From: Lamellibrachia columna
Lineage: Eukaryota > Annelida > Polychaeta > Sabellida > Siboglinidae
Assembly: GCA_963662155.1 (NCBI GenBank)
Contig: OY759274.1
Location: forward strand, 36,062,795 to 36,126,794
Direction: 5' to 3'
Length of the DNA: 64,000 nt
The position numbers and the translations under genes are program-made. The notes beneath the pieces are model-generated. The model was not told the DNA's origin. It made no database searches and saw only the letters and a list, made by a program, of their open reading frames with translations. Shown here one piece after another: positions 31,501-43,766 of this stretch; within the stretch, counting starts at the first letter, position 1; each line of letters begins with the position of its first letter.

Positions 31501-34500
31501 TACGCAACTTACGCTACACTGTGGCTCAACTTACCCCACAACCCTATTTGAATCAGCTATATATAATTATCTATGCATGCTGAATATATTATTTTGGTAT
31601 AAAATTATCTACTAATAATCATAGTTTATGTGAGTAAAAGCAATTTTGACTCATGAATATGATTGCGCCCTAGACATAAAAAATAATGAAAAATGGTTCA
31701 ACTAATACTGCCTTCCCCTACATACGCATAAGCCAGACAATGTTTAATTTCTTACAAAAAGCTGTAATTGCAAAAATAGTTTAACCCTAGGAGTGACCAC
31801 TGGGTCGAATTCAGCCAGCACGATCAGTGCGAAAAGCGTTCCAGCCAATTTCGGGCTGATTTTGGTATCACTCTGTAGTAAAATTTTTCGCTCCCATCAC
31901 CAGTACCTCACAAGGGAACAGATGGTATCATTGGAAAGCTGAATCACTCTTCGTTCTGTTTCATATTTATTCATGAGCATAGTCAATTGCTAATGACGAT
32001 CTAGCTTAAAAATGCGTCACATAGTTGGTGCCCATATTTGGCTGCTTTACGTTTCCATTCATAGTATCTAAATATGTAACACGTTATACCTTTGGAAAGC
32101 TCTTTGATTGGCCTATTCGAAAACATGTGAATGAGTAAGTGGGCTATATGCAATGGATGAGCATTGTCGTTACAAACACGTGTTGTCTGGGCCATCGCAT
32201 TTTTATTTACTAATCCTCCATTTTGTTTTTTTACTTCATTCTGTGTCAGTTCACTTTAGGCCAGATTATTTCAAGTTTCCATGTCAATATTTCAGCAAAT
32301 TAAATGACAGCATTAGTGAGTCACGTTATTATACTAGTTCAGACAGTTAGAACGATGTTGTGGGCTTTTTTGAGGTAAATATCAGCAAGTTGCCATCGAG
32401 ATTACCACGGTAAATAATGCAGGATCTGTCTGATTCAGCAGTCTGGTGTTGGAAAAAAATCATAAATTTAAAAGTTCTCAACATATTTGATTCATTTTTG
32501 TTTATTTTGTAGCTAATATGCATGGCTACATTTTTCCTATTGGACATACAGCCACTCAGTATCTGGTAGCAGGGTGAAAATACAAATCTTTGCTTTTTTT
32601 TTGATGAAATTCTAATAGTAACATCCCCATGATAAGATTATGTACTGTAGTTTTTATAATTTTATTATAATAAAGAGTCTTTAGCAGCAAAACGTGCGAT
32701 ATTTATTAGCCATGTTATATTTTTTTAAAGCCCCTTTATGAATAACTCTGATTTGTGTACACTGTGGAAATTTAGCATTGGTCACTCACTCCTAAGGTTA
32801 AACTGTTTAAAACAGTTCAAATTAAAATCTTGTTAAAGGTGTCATAAGAAAAGTTATTAAAATTCTTACTCATCATCATTAATGTGCATGTAGTTGCATG
32901 TAAGCTGCATTTAAAGTTATAACAGACCAGTTGAAAAATGACTAAACAAAAGTCCTCGCAACAACATCATCATCAGAAAAAACATTAACTCATTTCTGAA
33001 TAATATATATAAATTATAATGACATAAAATGAGACTGCAAATTTTTTATTAGTAAAATTCTCTGAGCTATTTTTAGAAGTTGCTGTATCAGGTGTTCTCA
33101 AAATGAATTATAAAGGTATCAGCTGTCACTGTTTTCTAGTTGGGGAGTCATTTGTTTATAGCATCATCTCACAACACTGATGTGTGACACCACACAAGAT
33201 CAATAACATTTAGCCTCAGACACACACTCAAAGTCAGCACCCTTATGAACTGTGACAAGAAATTTTTTTTTTATAAAAAATACACTGATATAATACAGTG
33301 GTAAATGAAACAGCTGCTAAGGGCCCTTTCCCACAATGGAGTGTGTAATATGAAACAGCGATGTGTTGAGATAGCGCCTTATCCTGTCCAGCTGAAGCCC
33401 AATTCATATACATCATAACTGTTCAATATCCTACATAATTTGACCTGATTGAGTCTATAAATAAACAAAGAAAAATGGTGAACACACGCTTATACCAAAA
33501 TGTTCCTAAACTTGATTGCATGAAGTTTATTCTTGATAAAAAAATTATGTGAAAAGGGCGAACACACATCAAACGCTATATTTCCTGGTATTATTGTATT
33601 TTCTCAATGTAAAATTTATGTTAATTATGCTTACATGAAATCATACATGAAAATCTGTACAAGTTTGTTAATAGAACAGTGAATTCTACTACCGGTAACC
33701 ACCAATGTATCATAAGTAGATATCTACTACTTTATCATTAGCATATGAACAACAGAACAATTCCAGAGGGGTTACTAGTGTAACAGGACTTAAATGTATC
33801 CAGTTATATTTCCATATAGATTGTCACCCGCGGTCCACTATGACCACAACTTGTCACATGTCAAAGAGTGACAGGAAAGGTTCATTAATATGCATCACTG
33901 ACCATGTGTGGTCTTGACTGTCAGCACTGACCATTCAAAAAGAAAACGATTCAGTTGGTTGATTTTGAAGGCTGTAATTATACACATAGGAGTAAACGGT
34001 GCACAGTTGTGTACAAGGCATCATTCATTTCCTGAATTAATCTGTAAGAATGTAAATTATTCTGTTGTACCTTAAATTATTTAGAACATCACCACTGTCA
34101 GACATATTGGCTAGGTTTTACTTCATAGGTTTGGGATAGCTACACACAATCACAACCACTGACATTTAGCACCTATAAAAGTGCCTAAACACTAACCATT
34201 TGCAACTACAGTGGAAACTCGGTCTACGGTCACCCCGGTAATACAGTCACCCGCCTTTATGGTCACCCAAGGACAGTCCCAAATTTCCACAGTAAAAGAT
34301 AAGACGTTAATCCCGCTAATCTGTTTATTCAGTTTCGAATGAACAGCTGCTAAGACTGAGTTGAAAAATTCCCTACTAAAACAATGTCCGTATTAAAAAA
34401 GCTCCATAAAAACATTAAAAATAACCCCCAGTCAGTGACCACAAACACAGAGAAATTCTGAATGTCAACTACAGCCTGTAAACAAATACTGAAACATCAT

Positions 34501-37500
34501 CGGTCTTTTCTGAGCAGGACTGTGTGGTTTTGATTTCCTGAGGCTGGCGAAGCTGAGCAGGTTGCAACCGTCTGCGTCATGGTTGTACTACATTAATATT
34601 GTTTGCCATTGTTAGAGGCCATTATCGTTACTCCCCACTTAGACAACACTAAAATAAGGTTCTTGTGCACCTGCTCCAAGTCATTTGGGGCCATTTACTC
34701 ATTCATTTCGTCATTGGGACGGTCGTCTCAAAACGAAGGATCATTTCACTTATATCTATGGAGTTTCTGAACCAATATAACTCTCAAGTTAGTCACTAAT
34801 ATATATGAAGCTCTTGAACCAATATATCTCCGACTTGAAAAGACTTGCTTAGAGGGACATATTCCAAAAATAGGGTTGGCCTACAAATTTGTTCATAGTC
34901 AAGATTCCATCTTACTGAAGCATCTGGCTTAATTATTGCAAAAGGTTTGAAAATAAATTAATATAATTTGTGGATGATACATAAACCCGAAGACCTTTCT
35001 TTCTCTGAAAACCATCCTGGTGAATCAATGGTAATATTAATGACGACCTTTCATTGTCTCACATACCTCGAGGGGAACAAAATACAATGCAAACTCTAAC
35101 AATAACATCTAATAATGTGGGAAGCGGTGGTCTAATGGTTAGAGAACCCACCTGTCAATCGAGAGGACAGTGGTTCGATTCCACCTATGCCATTTTGAAG
35201 CTTTTTGGGCAATTTCGTTCACACCACATTGCCTGTGTCTTTTGGAAGAGAAAGTAAAAGCTATTGGTCCCTTCTACCTGGTGTCTATGCCAAAGGAAGT
35301 CAAAGACTCATGCAGGGAAATTGAAAAAACCTGTGATGGACTCACTAACTCTACCGAAGGACATTCTTAAATAAACCCTCAGCAATATCCCTAAAGGACT
35401 TGGCTGAGTAATTATCCAGATCCAGAACTGCAGAAGCACCAACTTGGTGGTTCTGCAATTGTATGTCAGACAAACCAACTCAGAATGGTTAGAGACACAT
35501 TAGATAACTATTAGTGGGCACTAAAGCTGGGATGAACAAACACCATTTACTCTGCATGCAATCTTGGACAAGAAGTACCAAGAGATGTTTTGTCTAACGT
35601 GCCCCAATCTCAGGTAACAACAGGTAACCTGATGTAAAATGATCACTTCCACTGTGATGAGATTGGAACAGTGAGTTAGTCTTTGTGTACCTGCAGGAAG
35701 TCATGTTTGTCAGTCAGAGATACCTGTGGTTTCCGGTAAGTGGATCTCATAGATATGTAAACTTTCGCTAACATTACCCAGCTACCAGACGTCCACTGAT
35801 TGTTGTACAATTGTATTGTCTGATTTAATTCTTGTATTGCTTTCACATAAACAGGAAGGGTGAGCAATTACCTGGCTGGTGGTTCATTTTACAAAAGGTA
35901 CTATCAGCATCTCATTAAATGTCATCAATCCAACTTTGCCTGTTGGTAAATTCTACAACGAATGTCCTGTTTAAAAAATGGTAGTTTCTTTTAGCTTCAC
36001 ACAAAAGTTTATAATTTTTCAGCATTTGGGATTGGGGGTTAGTTCTCTACAGAGAGACTGGATAGCAATGGAGAATATTGATGGAACAAAGATAGAGCAA
36101 AGTTGTTACTTTATCAAATTAAACGTAAATATTTAAAAGTATATTTTACAAAATTGTTGGGTTGTTGTCATGTTACGAACACCATTCTCACTATGAATCT
36201 GTTCACTTATCCAACCTTTTAATTTGAAACTTGCTATGATGAAATGAGTTTGCACAACTGCGACACTCTAGATTTGTCCCCAGCCCTGCCCTGCCTCTAG
36301 TTTTTTTATATGACGTTCAGGACAAAACCTTTTTTTGTAAAACTGACGAACGTCTTTTTCCAGCTATTTTACCCATCCCTATCTCCATTGCATAGACATC
36401 TGTCACCCTCAACATCTACCCTCAACTAATCACCATCAAAGGATATTAACTAGACAGAAACAAAACTAAAGAGATCTGGATGGGTGCATTACACAAACAC
36501 CCAACTGAGCACAAACAATGCAAGTGTGACATAAAGTACCCTTGCCCTCTGTTGGCTTACCCCACAAACCCTAGAGGCAAGACAGGCTCTAATGGATTAC
36601 ACACATTAATACTAGTGCTCAGGCAGGTGAAAGCTTGACTCTCTGAAGGACCATGTTTTACCCTGGGGTGATGAAGTCTCAGGGGAAACTTGGTTCTACA
36701 AGCCACTGAAGTTCATCAATCAATCTGACACTTTAAACACTCAATGGCTGTTTAGTGTGGTAAATGTTTATTGTGGCCATTTAACGGTCATTTAACAGTA
36801 GTTGCCATGATATTGCTCAGTGACTCGAAACTGCCCATCTGCCTGTACAAGCTTAGCTACCAGATTAAATGTAATTTCACTGTCCAAAATCTTACAAGTT
36901 GATGTGGGACAAATGACCACCACCTACTTGGCTACTTTTACTTTGCATAAAATAATTATTTTTCTCAACGAGCAAGCTTGCGTCTCATCTCATATCAATG
37001 TACATGTATAGAAATTTTTTTTAGCGCAATTATTTAATGACCTTTACCAACAATATTATTACTCTTTGTTTTTTCTGTAGCAATTGAGCTCAGAGCTCTT
37101 CCATTAAGCATGATATAAATGCACATTATTTGCTGGCAAATGTCAACAGTCATTATTTTGTCATAAAATTTTTTTTCTTCTGGATGAATATGTTTGTGTT
37201 AGCTGTTAAGTCATCTCTCAACGACATACATACATGTACAAACAAATTTGATGGTACAATTATTTAATGACCTTTACCAACAATTACTCTGTTTTTCTGT
37301 AGCAAATCAGCTCAGAGCTCTGCCATTAAGCACAATATAAATGTACATTATTTGCTGGCAAATGTCAATGGTCATTATTTTGTAATTTAATATTTCTTTT
37401 TCCAGATGAATATGTTTGTGTTAGCTGTTAAGTCATCTCTCAATGACATACATACATGTGTAAACAAATTTGTTGTTACAATTATTTAATGACCTTTACC

Positions 37501-40500
37501 AACAATTAAATATTAGTCAGTGTCTTCCTCCAATACAAGAGCTCAGGGTTCTGTCATTCAACATCACCATGATATAAAATCTAATTTTGTCTGAAGGAAC
37601 TTACAAGTTTATCTTTTCTCTTGCATATATTAGGCAATAAATTGTCCTTTAATGATGACCTGTTATTTTGTCTTGTAATTTCTAGTGCACCTTCTTTTCT
37701 GACAACAATGAAAAAAGCAGGACATTGGGCAAAAAATACATAATCTAATTCCATATATGTACATATATATGACAAATAATTTTGTGTATAAATATGGTAT
37801 AAACATGTTTTTTTAATGCAACTACAAACAAGCACCAGAATAATAAAATTTTATGTTGTGCAAATGTATGTAACACATTTCTTTTCTTTTTTTAACATTT
37901 CCCTGCTGAAAGTATTTAGTTGAGATTGAGAAACATGTTCAAACATTTACTTTCCAAGGAAATCGTTCATGAGATCATGCTAAACGATTCTGACATGTAG
38001 CACTTCTGTGCTCGGAAGTTTCATTATTATTATTATTATCCAAAGACAGGGAGGGCATTGGAGAATGAGAGCGAGGGATGGGGGAATGGAGATTGTTGGT
38101 GGAGAAGGGATCAATAGTGAAAGGAAACAAAAAAGGACGACTGGTATTGGTGCCAGCATTACTTGGGACTTCAGGTATAAGGAGAGCAACAACAAATAGG
38201 TCTTTGTTTAGGAACCAACATGGTCATTCTGTGTATCTGTACATCTATAGCAATAGTCCTGCCAGCCTTGTGATCAGTATTGATGGCATGCCTCACAGAT
38301 ATGTCACATTTAAGCAGGCTTGGACAGAGTTGCAATAAATTTGTTCACAGATATTACGCTCCAGAGCAGACAATGACATCCCCAGAAGGCTGATTCTATC
38401 AGATACACAGAGTGAAAAAAGGGAATGATTATGAGTTTTAGACGAGAAGTGTAGGATCAGTGGAAAAACAATCAAATAATGCCAACATTGTCTGTGATGG
38501 ATGTCATGTGTTGTACAAGTTATTGGGGAAAAAATTGCATATTTCTTGAATAAACTGGTAATGGGAACTCACAATATGTAAGTTGTATAAGTTATGTACA
38601 CAGACGCAAATACAATTACATCACCCTCCAGACCCTGAAAAATATAAGGAATCTGGCAGTTTTTCTTACCCAGAGCATTTGTCTATTAATTTGAGCCTAT
38701 TTCCAGAGTTTGTGCAACTTTGGCCTGATCAGATCAGTACTTTTTCATATCAATACCTAAAAAATGTGAGACATTTCCCATGACAAATTCAATGTAAAAG
38801 ATCATTCAACTACCATCTAGTTGCACATATAGAAAAAACTATCCGGGTAGGCCTAGTTTGGTGAGATCAAATTGAAAACTTTTCTTTGAAAATTCCCTTT
38901 CAAAGCCTCAAAAAGACATCATCACACGCACGAGCACACACATGCACGCATGCTGAATTCCCTTGCTAGAAATGTGCCCTTAGGCTTTTTCCCATATTCC
39001 TTTGATCATCTTAAGCTGATTACCGATGCTCAAGTCTTGCACAATATCTGCTATTTTATTAACAATGGAATTATTTATGATGTTAAATTAAACGGGTGCC
39101 ACACACAGCAATTTAACTGCCTCACAGATGTGGAACCCCCATGAAGTTTACACCATGGCTGATCATGATCACTCGTGCGTATAGGTAATTCGCTGGTAAA
39201 TTGCCAATACACTGGTGGGTTCCACACGTCATCAAATCAATTGAATACGCATCTAAAGAACGATTTTCCACGCAACATATTCTATCAAGAAACCCTTTGA
39301 AACACCAATGAATTCTGAGCGACATGTTCAACAGGAAGACACTTTGAAGGACCAGCGACAAACTGTCGCTGCAATCACACATGCATGGATATATCTGTTT
39401 TTTACAATCAGGCCGTATTAATTTCCTGCTTCACATGACTACAAAGTGTCACATGTGAGGCATTTTCACGGTAAATTCTGCCAAGCCTTTGTTCCCGTGA
39501 TGTCAAATTCGATAGCAGGTGTCGGTAAATTTGACAGGACCTGTTAGACGCAATCAGACATGCATATGTTGGACGTCTGAACAGAGACAATGTCACATAC
39601 ACTATCTGTAAATGACAGATCTGGAGACAGACAAGGTCCCTTGTGATCACTTACTGTAGTGTTATGAATGGTAACGAACTCACACTAATTAATTTATTCA
39701 AGTTTCATGGCAGACAGCATAGAAACAACTGGGCAATACGATACAGAAAACATTTATATATCATATGTATACAAAACATATCAAAACTTTATGCCGATAA
39801 AAAAAATCCTATTTATATGTAGTCATCAACAGAGGACATGCTGAGGAGTTAGGGTGGAAATGTAATTTTTTTAAATATGTCTTTCAATTAACTAAAATTT
39901 CAGATGATGGCAGTTCGTTCCAGATTTTGGATGCCTACAGAGAAAGTGCTAGGTCGTTTAGGAACAAAAAGCTGTTTTGTGAGATAGATTATATGAGCTG
40001 CCTTGGGATATTTGAAAGACAGGAGACTAGCTAAATTATTATTATTATACATTTATACTGCGCCATGTATCCGGGTTAAAAACCTGCTCAAAGGCGCTAA
40101 CAAGGTAATGCTAAATAATTTTAAATAAATTGAAGAGCTAAAATAAAATGTGATTAAAAGACAGGTAAACATAAGTTAAATAAAAAAGTTCAATAAATGA
40201 TTTAAATGAATTAATTATATCAAGAAGTTAAATAAATACATAAAATAAATAAATAATAAATAAAAAGATAAAATAAACAACTACAATTAAGTTGATACAT
40301 TAGATAAACATATAAATTAATCAGATAAGTTAAATAAACAAATTAAATAAATAATAAGTTAAATAAGTAAACTGTTCGAGTGATTAAAATGTCAACAGAG
40401 TGTTCGAAAGGCTTTGCGAAAGAGATTGCCTAATTGCGGGAGGTAGGGCGTTCCACAGTGTCGGCCCTGCCACAGAAAAGGCCCGACGACCGTACCGCTC

Positions 40501-43500
40501 GAGATGGTACCGCGGTATAGTCAATAGATGTTGATCGGCGGATCTCAGTGTTCGGGTGGGTGTGTATGGAATCACTATCGACGACAGATACACTGGGCAT
40601 AGATGATGCACAGCGCGAAACACAAGTAAAAGAAGCTTGAATTCGATTCGCTGACGAACAGGCAACCAATGTAAACTGAATAAAACTGGTGTTATGTGAT
40701 CTCGTCTGCGGGTTCCAGTAATAAGCCGTGCAGCGGAGTTTTGAATCATCTGCAGTTTCCGCAGCTGCGTCTCGGGCAGTCCATAAAACATAGCGTTGCC
40801 GAAGTCCAAGCGCGACATGACTAAAGCATGAATAATTGTTTTGCAAGCAATGGTGGAAAGGCATTTTCTGATAGTTAAATAGGGTGGCTGTTGTTGACTT
40901 AAAATTAACTTACCTGATGCTGGTGGGGAATATATTTTTTTAATCTTGCCATAAACCAACTACATAGGTGTTTTAATAAAACCATTTACAGTAAATATTG
41001 GGTATACAGGAATTCGAGTTAAAAAAGACAGTTACTGAGTCAAAGATAAACATAACATGAGGCACTACTAACCTTTGGTGATGTCACTGATGTAGGTGAT
41101 GTCTCGTAGTTCCAAGTTGATGTGTCGTTAACCTGCTCGCCATTTGTGTTCGCCATCTTGTCGATATTCCCAGCTGTCACATATGGGTTCGGCTTTGCTT
41201 TGGTGCCGCTCTTCTGGTGCTCTGTGCCACCGTTCGGGTGGTGTTTCCCAGAAGCCTCTGCATTATCAACTGGAGGGTGGAACTTCCGCTTGCGACGTCG
41301 TACTACGATCACTGTGACAACGGTGAAGACAATGGCAATGAGAACCGCTGCCATGACAACGGCAAATATGATGATGAGGATATTCGTTGGGAGGAAGAAT
41401 GATGTTGTTCCTGCTGTCTCCCGAGCTAAAAATTCTCCATCCCTGATGACCATGTAAAGTTTTGCCTTGTTGGAAAGTTGCGGATCCCCACCGTCCTGTA
41501 CAAGTACTTCAAGCTGGAATTCTTCACCCACAAGATTGATCAGACTGCAGTCAACTGTGATAACACCTGTGGAAGAGTCAATGGCAAAAGTATCATCTGT
41601 GTTGCCTGAGTGGATGTGATACAACAACTTGGCATTCACGCCTGTGTCTTGATCATGCGCACGTAACTGCGCAACCACATGGTCCAAGGTAGCACTGTGA
41701 GAAACATACACAGTCTGGTTTGCGTGGTTAGGAAAACTAAACACAGGTGCATTATCGTTCTTGTCCGCAATGAATATAGACACACTGGTCGTTGAGCTGG
41801 ATGACGGATCGTTGCTGGAAACCGCTGAAATGATAAGCTCATAACGAGACTGCTTCTCCCGGTCCAGAACCAGTTTTGTTGTGATGATCCCCGTTTCTGG
41901 GTTGATGGCAAACTCATGTGTTTCTCTGTGAATTGAGTCAAGGTGAAAAGTAAAGTGGTTGAATGGTGCTGAATCCGTGTCAAAGGCCTGGACGCTGCCG
42001 ATTTCTGAGTTCACCGGCTCGTTCTCGAAGACACCGAATGAGTAGCTATCCTGCTTGAATTCGGGTCTTGCATCATTCGTGTCTGTGACTATCAGCTCAA
42101 CGGTTGCTGTGGCAGTTCGTCGTGCATTTGTGCGATCTGTTGCGAATACATGGAAATCAAACCGCTCGATTGTTTCAAAGTCAAACATCACCTTCGCCAT
42201 TATTTCCCCCGTGTCTTCATCGATGTCCATGAGTTCCTTCGCCTTCGCCGCCAGGCTGTATCTGACACGACTATTGTCACCAGAGTCCATATCAGTGGCT
42301 TGGACCTTCATGACAAATGCACCAACAGGGTTGTTCTCCTTAATGACCACAGAGTAGACTTCTTCATCAAACTCTGGTGCATTGTCATTCTCATCCAGAA
42401 TTCGTACAATGATATCTGTGATGGACACCTGCGGGGGATTCCCCCTGTCGTTGCATCTCAGTGATATCTTCTGTTCAGGCTTTTCCTCTCGGTCGAACTT
42501 CTTGGTCGTTACAATTTTGAATTCTGTTGCATCGAGTTTATGCAGCTTGAAGTTTTTGTTGCTTAGATAACAGCTGACCCGGCCATTGTTTCTATCATCA
42601 GTGTCAACAACAGAAACATGGGCGACAAATGTACCCAAAGGTGAGTTTTCCGCAACCTCTGCATCCGCACTTGATGTGAGAGTATTGATGGAAATGACTG
42701 GAGCGTTGTCATTCATATCAGTAACTCGCACGACCACAGTCGCTTCAGCAGGCATGGAATCGGCTCCCTTGTCACGTGCCTCAACTGCCAGCAAGTAAAT
42801 GGATCCAATTTCATAGTCTACTGACCCAACTATGAACACTTCCCCAGTGTGTTTGTTTATCTTGAACAGATCGGCATAGTTCTGCAGTGTGTGGGCGGAG
42901 AAACCATATATGACTTCACCGTTCATCCCGGAATCCTGATCAATGGCCTTAACCTTGACAATGGTTTTCCCAATGGGTATATTCTCACTGACTGACACCT
43001 CGTAGGTTGTATTCTCGAACTCTGGTTTGTTGTCATTGGTGTCCAGTACAGTGATGTCAACCAGCACGGAGCCTGACCTCCGCGGTTCCCCTCCATCATA
43101 AGCAACGACCTTCATCTGGTAGAAGTCCCGGACCTCCCGATCAAGCTTCTCTTGCAACACAAGTTGTAGATCGGTGCTGCCATCTGCCTTGCGGATCACC
43201 TCAAGCTTGAAATGCCTCGTTGCTGACACTAATTCATAGTCTTGAATTGTGTTCAAGCCACTGTCCGGATCAACCGCCGTTGGAATGATGAAACTAGTCC
43301 CAGGAACACTAGCTTCCGATATCTCATGCAGGATATGCCACTCTTGAAACAGAGGCTGGTTGTCGTTGATGTCAATAATTTCCAGATTCACTTTGATGAT
43401 GATGAGAAACTCGACTGGGCGTACTGCAATGTCGAATGTCACAACACAACGCTCTTGTTGTGGACACATCTTGTCGCGGTCAATTCGGGCCATTGTCCGG

Positions 43501-43766
43501 ATGATGCCTGTTGAGTCTTCGATCGCAAAGTATGTCTTGTCGAGCTCTGGTTGCGAGAGGAAACTGAAGCGGAGTTTGCCCAGGGTACTGCTGTCGTATA
43601 GCTGCCAGAGTCTCGCATCCTCTGCCACGTTGCCGATGAACGTATTTGGGGCTAGCTCTTCCTGAACTTCATAGTTTATTTGTACAGCGTCGTCAGCACT
43701 GCTGGACATGACAAGTATACATAGGATGCCACAGAACACACACATCTCCATGCTGCATGAAATCAT
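19190..43766 (-). CDS. Protocadherin, seven EC repeats, four coding exons, about 1137 aa
   Basis: Calcium-dependent homophilic adhesion receptor of the plasma membrane. Coding exons on the minus strand: 43766-41073, 24102-23923, 22253-22076 and 19551-19190, with GT/AG introns in phases 0, 0 and 1. The start is ATG at 43766, followed by a hydrophobic signal peptide (MEMCVFCGILCILVMSS) and mature DDAVQINYEV. Seven cadherin repeats follow, shown by DREKQ/DREVR-type, DxNDNxP (INDNQP, TNDNKP, MNDNAP, ENDNAP, KNDNAP) and AxDxDSG motifs. One transmembrane helix lies at about 790-822, followed by RRRKRK. The cytoplasmic tail has TSTWNYETSPTSVTSPK (exon 1), Pro/Ser-rich LPALPHWYP (exon 2), SVSNSDSGRGNSSEE (exon 3), and ADYFRMTELTPVTSSGSP with the end YVEYDAVDNSI (exon 4). 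Seven repeats in one large exon with an SDSGRG-like tail motif resembles delta-type protocadherins. Orthology to a named vertebrate gene is not claimed. Confidence 0.92.
19625..22075. other. Protocadherin intron 3
   Basis: AT-rich intron. At about 20870-21110 it holds a cluster of imperfect ATTCTA(C/T)AGAAT and TAGAATTCTATAGA motifs, many of them near-palindromic. No other coding exon is seen. Confidence 0.5.
22076..22253 (-). CDS. Protocadherin exon 3, cytoplasmic, SDSGRG motif
   Basis: The acceptor TTGTTTTCAG opens VNFPTQNPLLTPREDNESLS, followed by the conserved-looking SNSDSGRGNSSEEGE and AFIATEYVRAYPEK. The donor C|GTATGT at 22075 is in phase 1, matching the phase-1 acceptor of exon 4. 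An earlier possible donor, AAC|GTAGCT after GETN (phase 0), would pair with an upstream acceptor of exon 4 at about 19591. This is a possible alternative isoform. Confidence 0.75.
23923..24102 (-). CDS. Protocadherin exon 2, cytoplasmic
   Basis: The acceptor ACAATTTCAG and the donor GAG|GTTTGT enclose exactly 60 codons, phase 0 at both edges. It encodes VLPALPHWYPSPPDSRRPLS, then a Lys/Ser/Pro-rich stretch with LPKHISGHVNHPLSPLKSPG. Symmetric phase 0-0 means it could be skipped without a frameshift. Another frame is open across this region but does not fit the splice phases. Confidence 0.8.
25083..25933. mobile_element. Pogo/Tigger-like MITE, copy 1
   Basis: An 851-bp element flanked by TA on both sides. 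The left end is CAGTCGAGCCTCGTTATTAC and the reverse complement of the right end is GAGTTGAGCCTCATTATAAT, so the termini are imperfect inverted repeats. There is no transposase frame, so it is a non-autonomous element. The TIR style and TA duplication suit the Tc1/mariner-pogo group. The interior matches bases 58607-59400 in the opposite orientation. It sits in the large protocadherin intron. Confidence 0.75.
27110..27230. repeat. Fragment of the 48.7-kb MITE family, inverted
   Basis: Contains AATCAAATATATTGGCTGGG, then GGAATCGTTCCCTATT and a TATTAAAA segment. The reverse complement of bases 48735-48815 gives nearly the same string. Only part of the element is recognisable here. Confidence 0.6.
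28350..28440. repeat. Nested inverted repeat, long hairpin
   Basis: Bases 28363-28389 and 28414-28440 are 27-bp arms that are reverse complements with one mismatch (arm begins CATGCTTCTATCAAAC), with a 24-base loop. A second pair, 28350-28365 with 28391-28406 (GATCTTATAAAACATG), overlaps the first with one mismatch, so two alternative hairpins are possible. It lies in the protocadherin intron. Confidence 0.9.
30786..31733. mobile_element. Probable non-autonomous DNA transposon with TIRs
   Basis: The left end (30786-30840) reads CTTATCATGTAGGGAAGGAA and then GGCAGTGTTACTG...GGTTAGTTGAGCC. The reverse complement of the right end reads CTTATGCGTATGTAGGGGAA, then GGCAGTATTAGTTGAACCAT. Internal copies of GGGTTAGTTGA(A/G)CC occur near 31170 and 31205, and an inverse copy near 31517. 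No transposase frame. The superfamily is undetermined. Confidence 0.55.
35118..35400 (+). mobile_element. tRNA-derived SINE, copy 1
   Basis: The head contains an A box (GGTGGTCTAATGGTTAG) and a B box (GGTTCGATTCC, 35172-35182) spaced as in a tRNA gene. A body follows with GTGTCTTTTGGAAGAG, CCTGGTGTCTATGCCA and CTGTGATGGACTCAC. The same body occurs at about 57430-57530. The anticodon stem is imperfect, so this is a SINE and not a functional tRNA gene. Transcription would be by RNA polymerase III. Confidence 0.8.
36960..37560. repeat. Tandem repeat of about 225-230 bp, 2.5 copies
   Basis: The segment CAATTATTTAATGACCTTTA followed by CCAACAAT recurs at about 37027, 37257 and 37480. Each copy continues with a GAGCTCAGAGCTC-like core, TTTGCTGGCAAATGTCAA and TAAGTCATCTCTCAA. 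Both outer copies are partial. Confidence 0.85.
40033..40900 (-). mobile_element. L2/CR1-group LINE 3' fragment
   Basis: Minus-strand frame (stop at 40384) with the C-terminal reverse transcriptase/thumb block: HALVMSRLDFGNAMFYGLP, QNSAARLITGTRRRDHITPV, LHWLPVRQRIEFK and GRRAFSVAGPTLWNALPPAI. A long (TTTAAATAAA)-like A-rich stretch follows (40380-40120), then GCGCCTTTGAGCAGG and a GCGCAGTATAAAT end with an (AAT)n tail at about 40033, as in L2-like 3' ends. The fragment is 5'-truncated near 40900. It lies in protocadherin intron 1, in the same orientation as the gene. Confidence 0.85.
41073..43766 (-). CDS. Protocadherin exon 1: ectodomain, membrane helix and start of tail
   Basis: 2694 nt, 898 codons, open throughout. 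The donor AAG|GTTAGT at 41072 is in phase 0 after SPTSVTSPK. If this donor is not used, the frame reads ten more residues (VSSASCYVYL) and stops at 41040, which would give a short-tailed receptor. The preceding codons from 43841 lack an ATG before 43766, so 43766 is the most 5' in-frame methionine codon; ATGs at 43751 and 43745 would also leave a signal peptide. Confidence 0.95.

Noticed and set aside
34209..34300. CAGTGGAAACTCGGTCTACG, which looks like a pogo-type terminal repeat
   Set aside because: No inverted partner was found within a few kilobases.
35118..35192. Possible tRNA gene
   Set aside because: A and B boxes are good but the anticodon arm is poor, and the sequence continues into a SINE body repeated at 57.4 kb.
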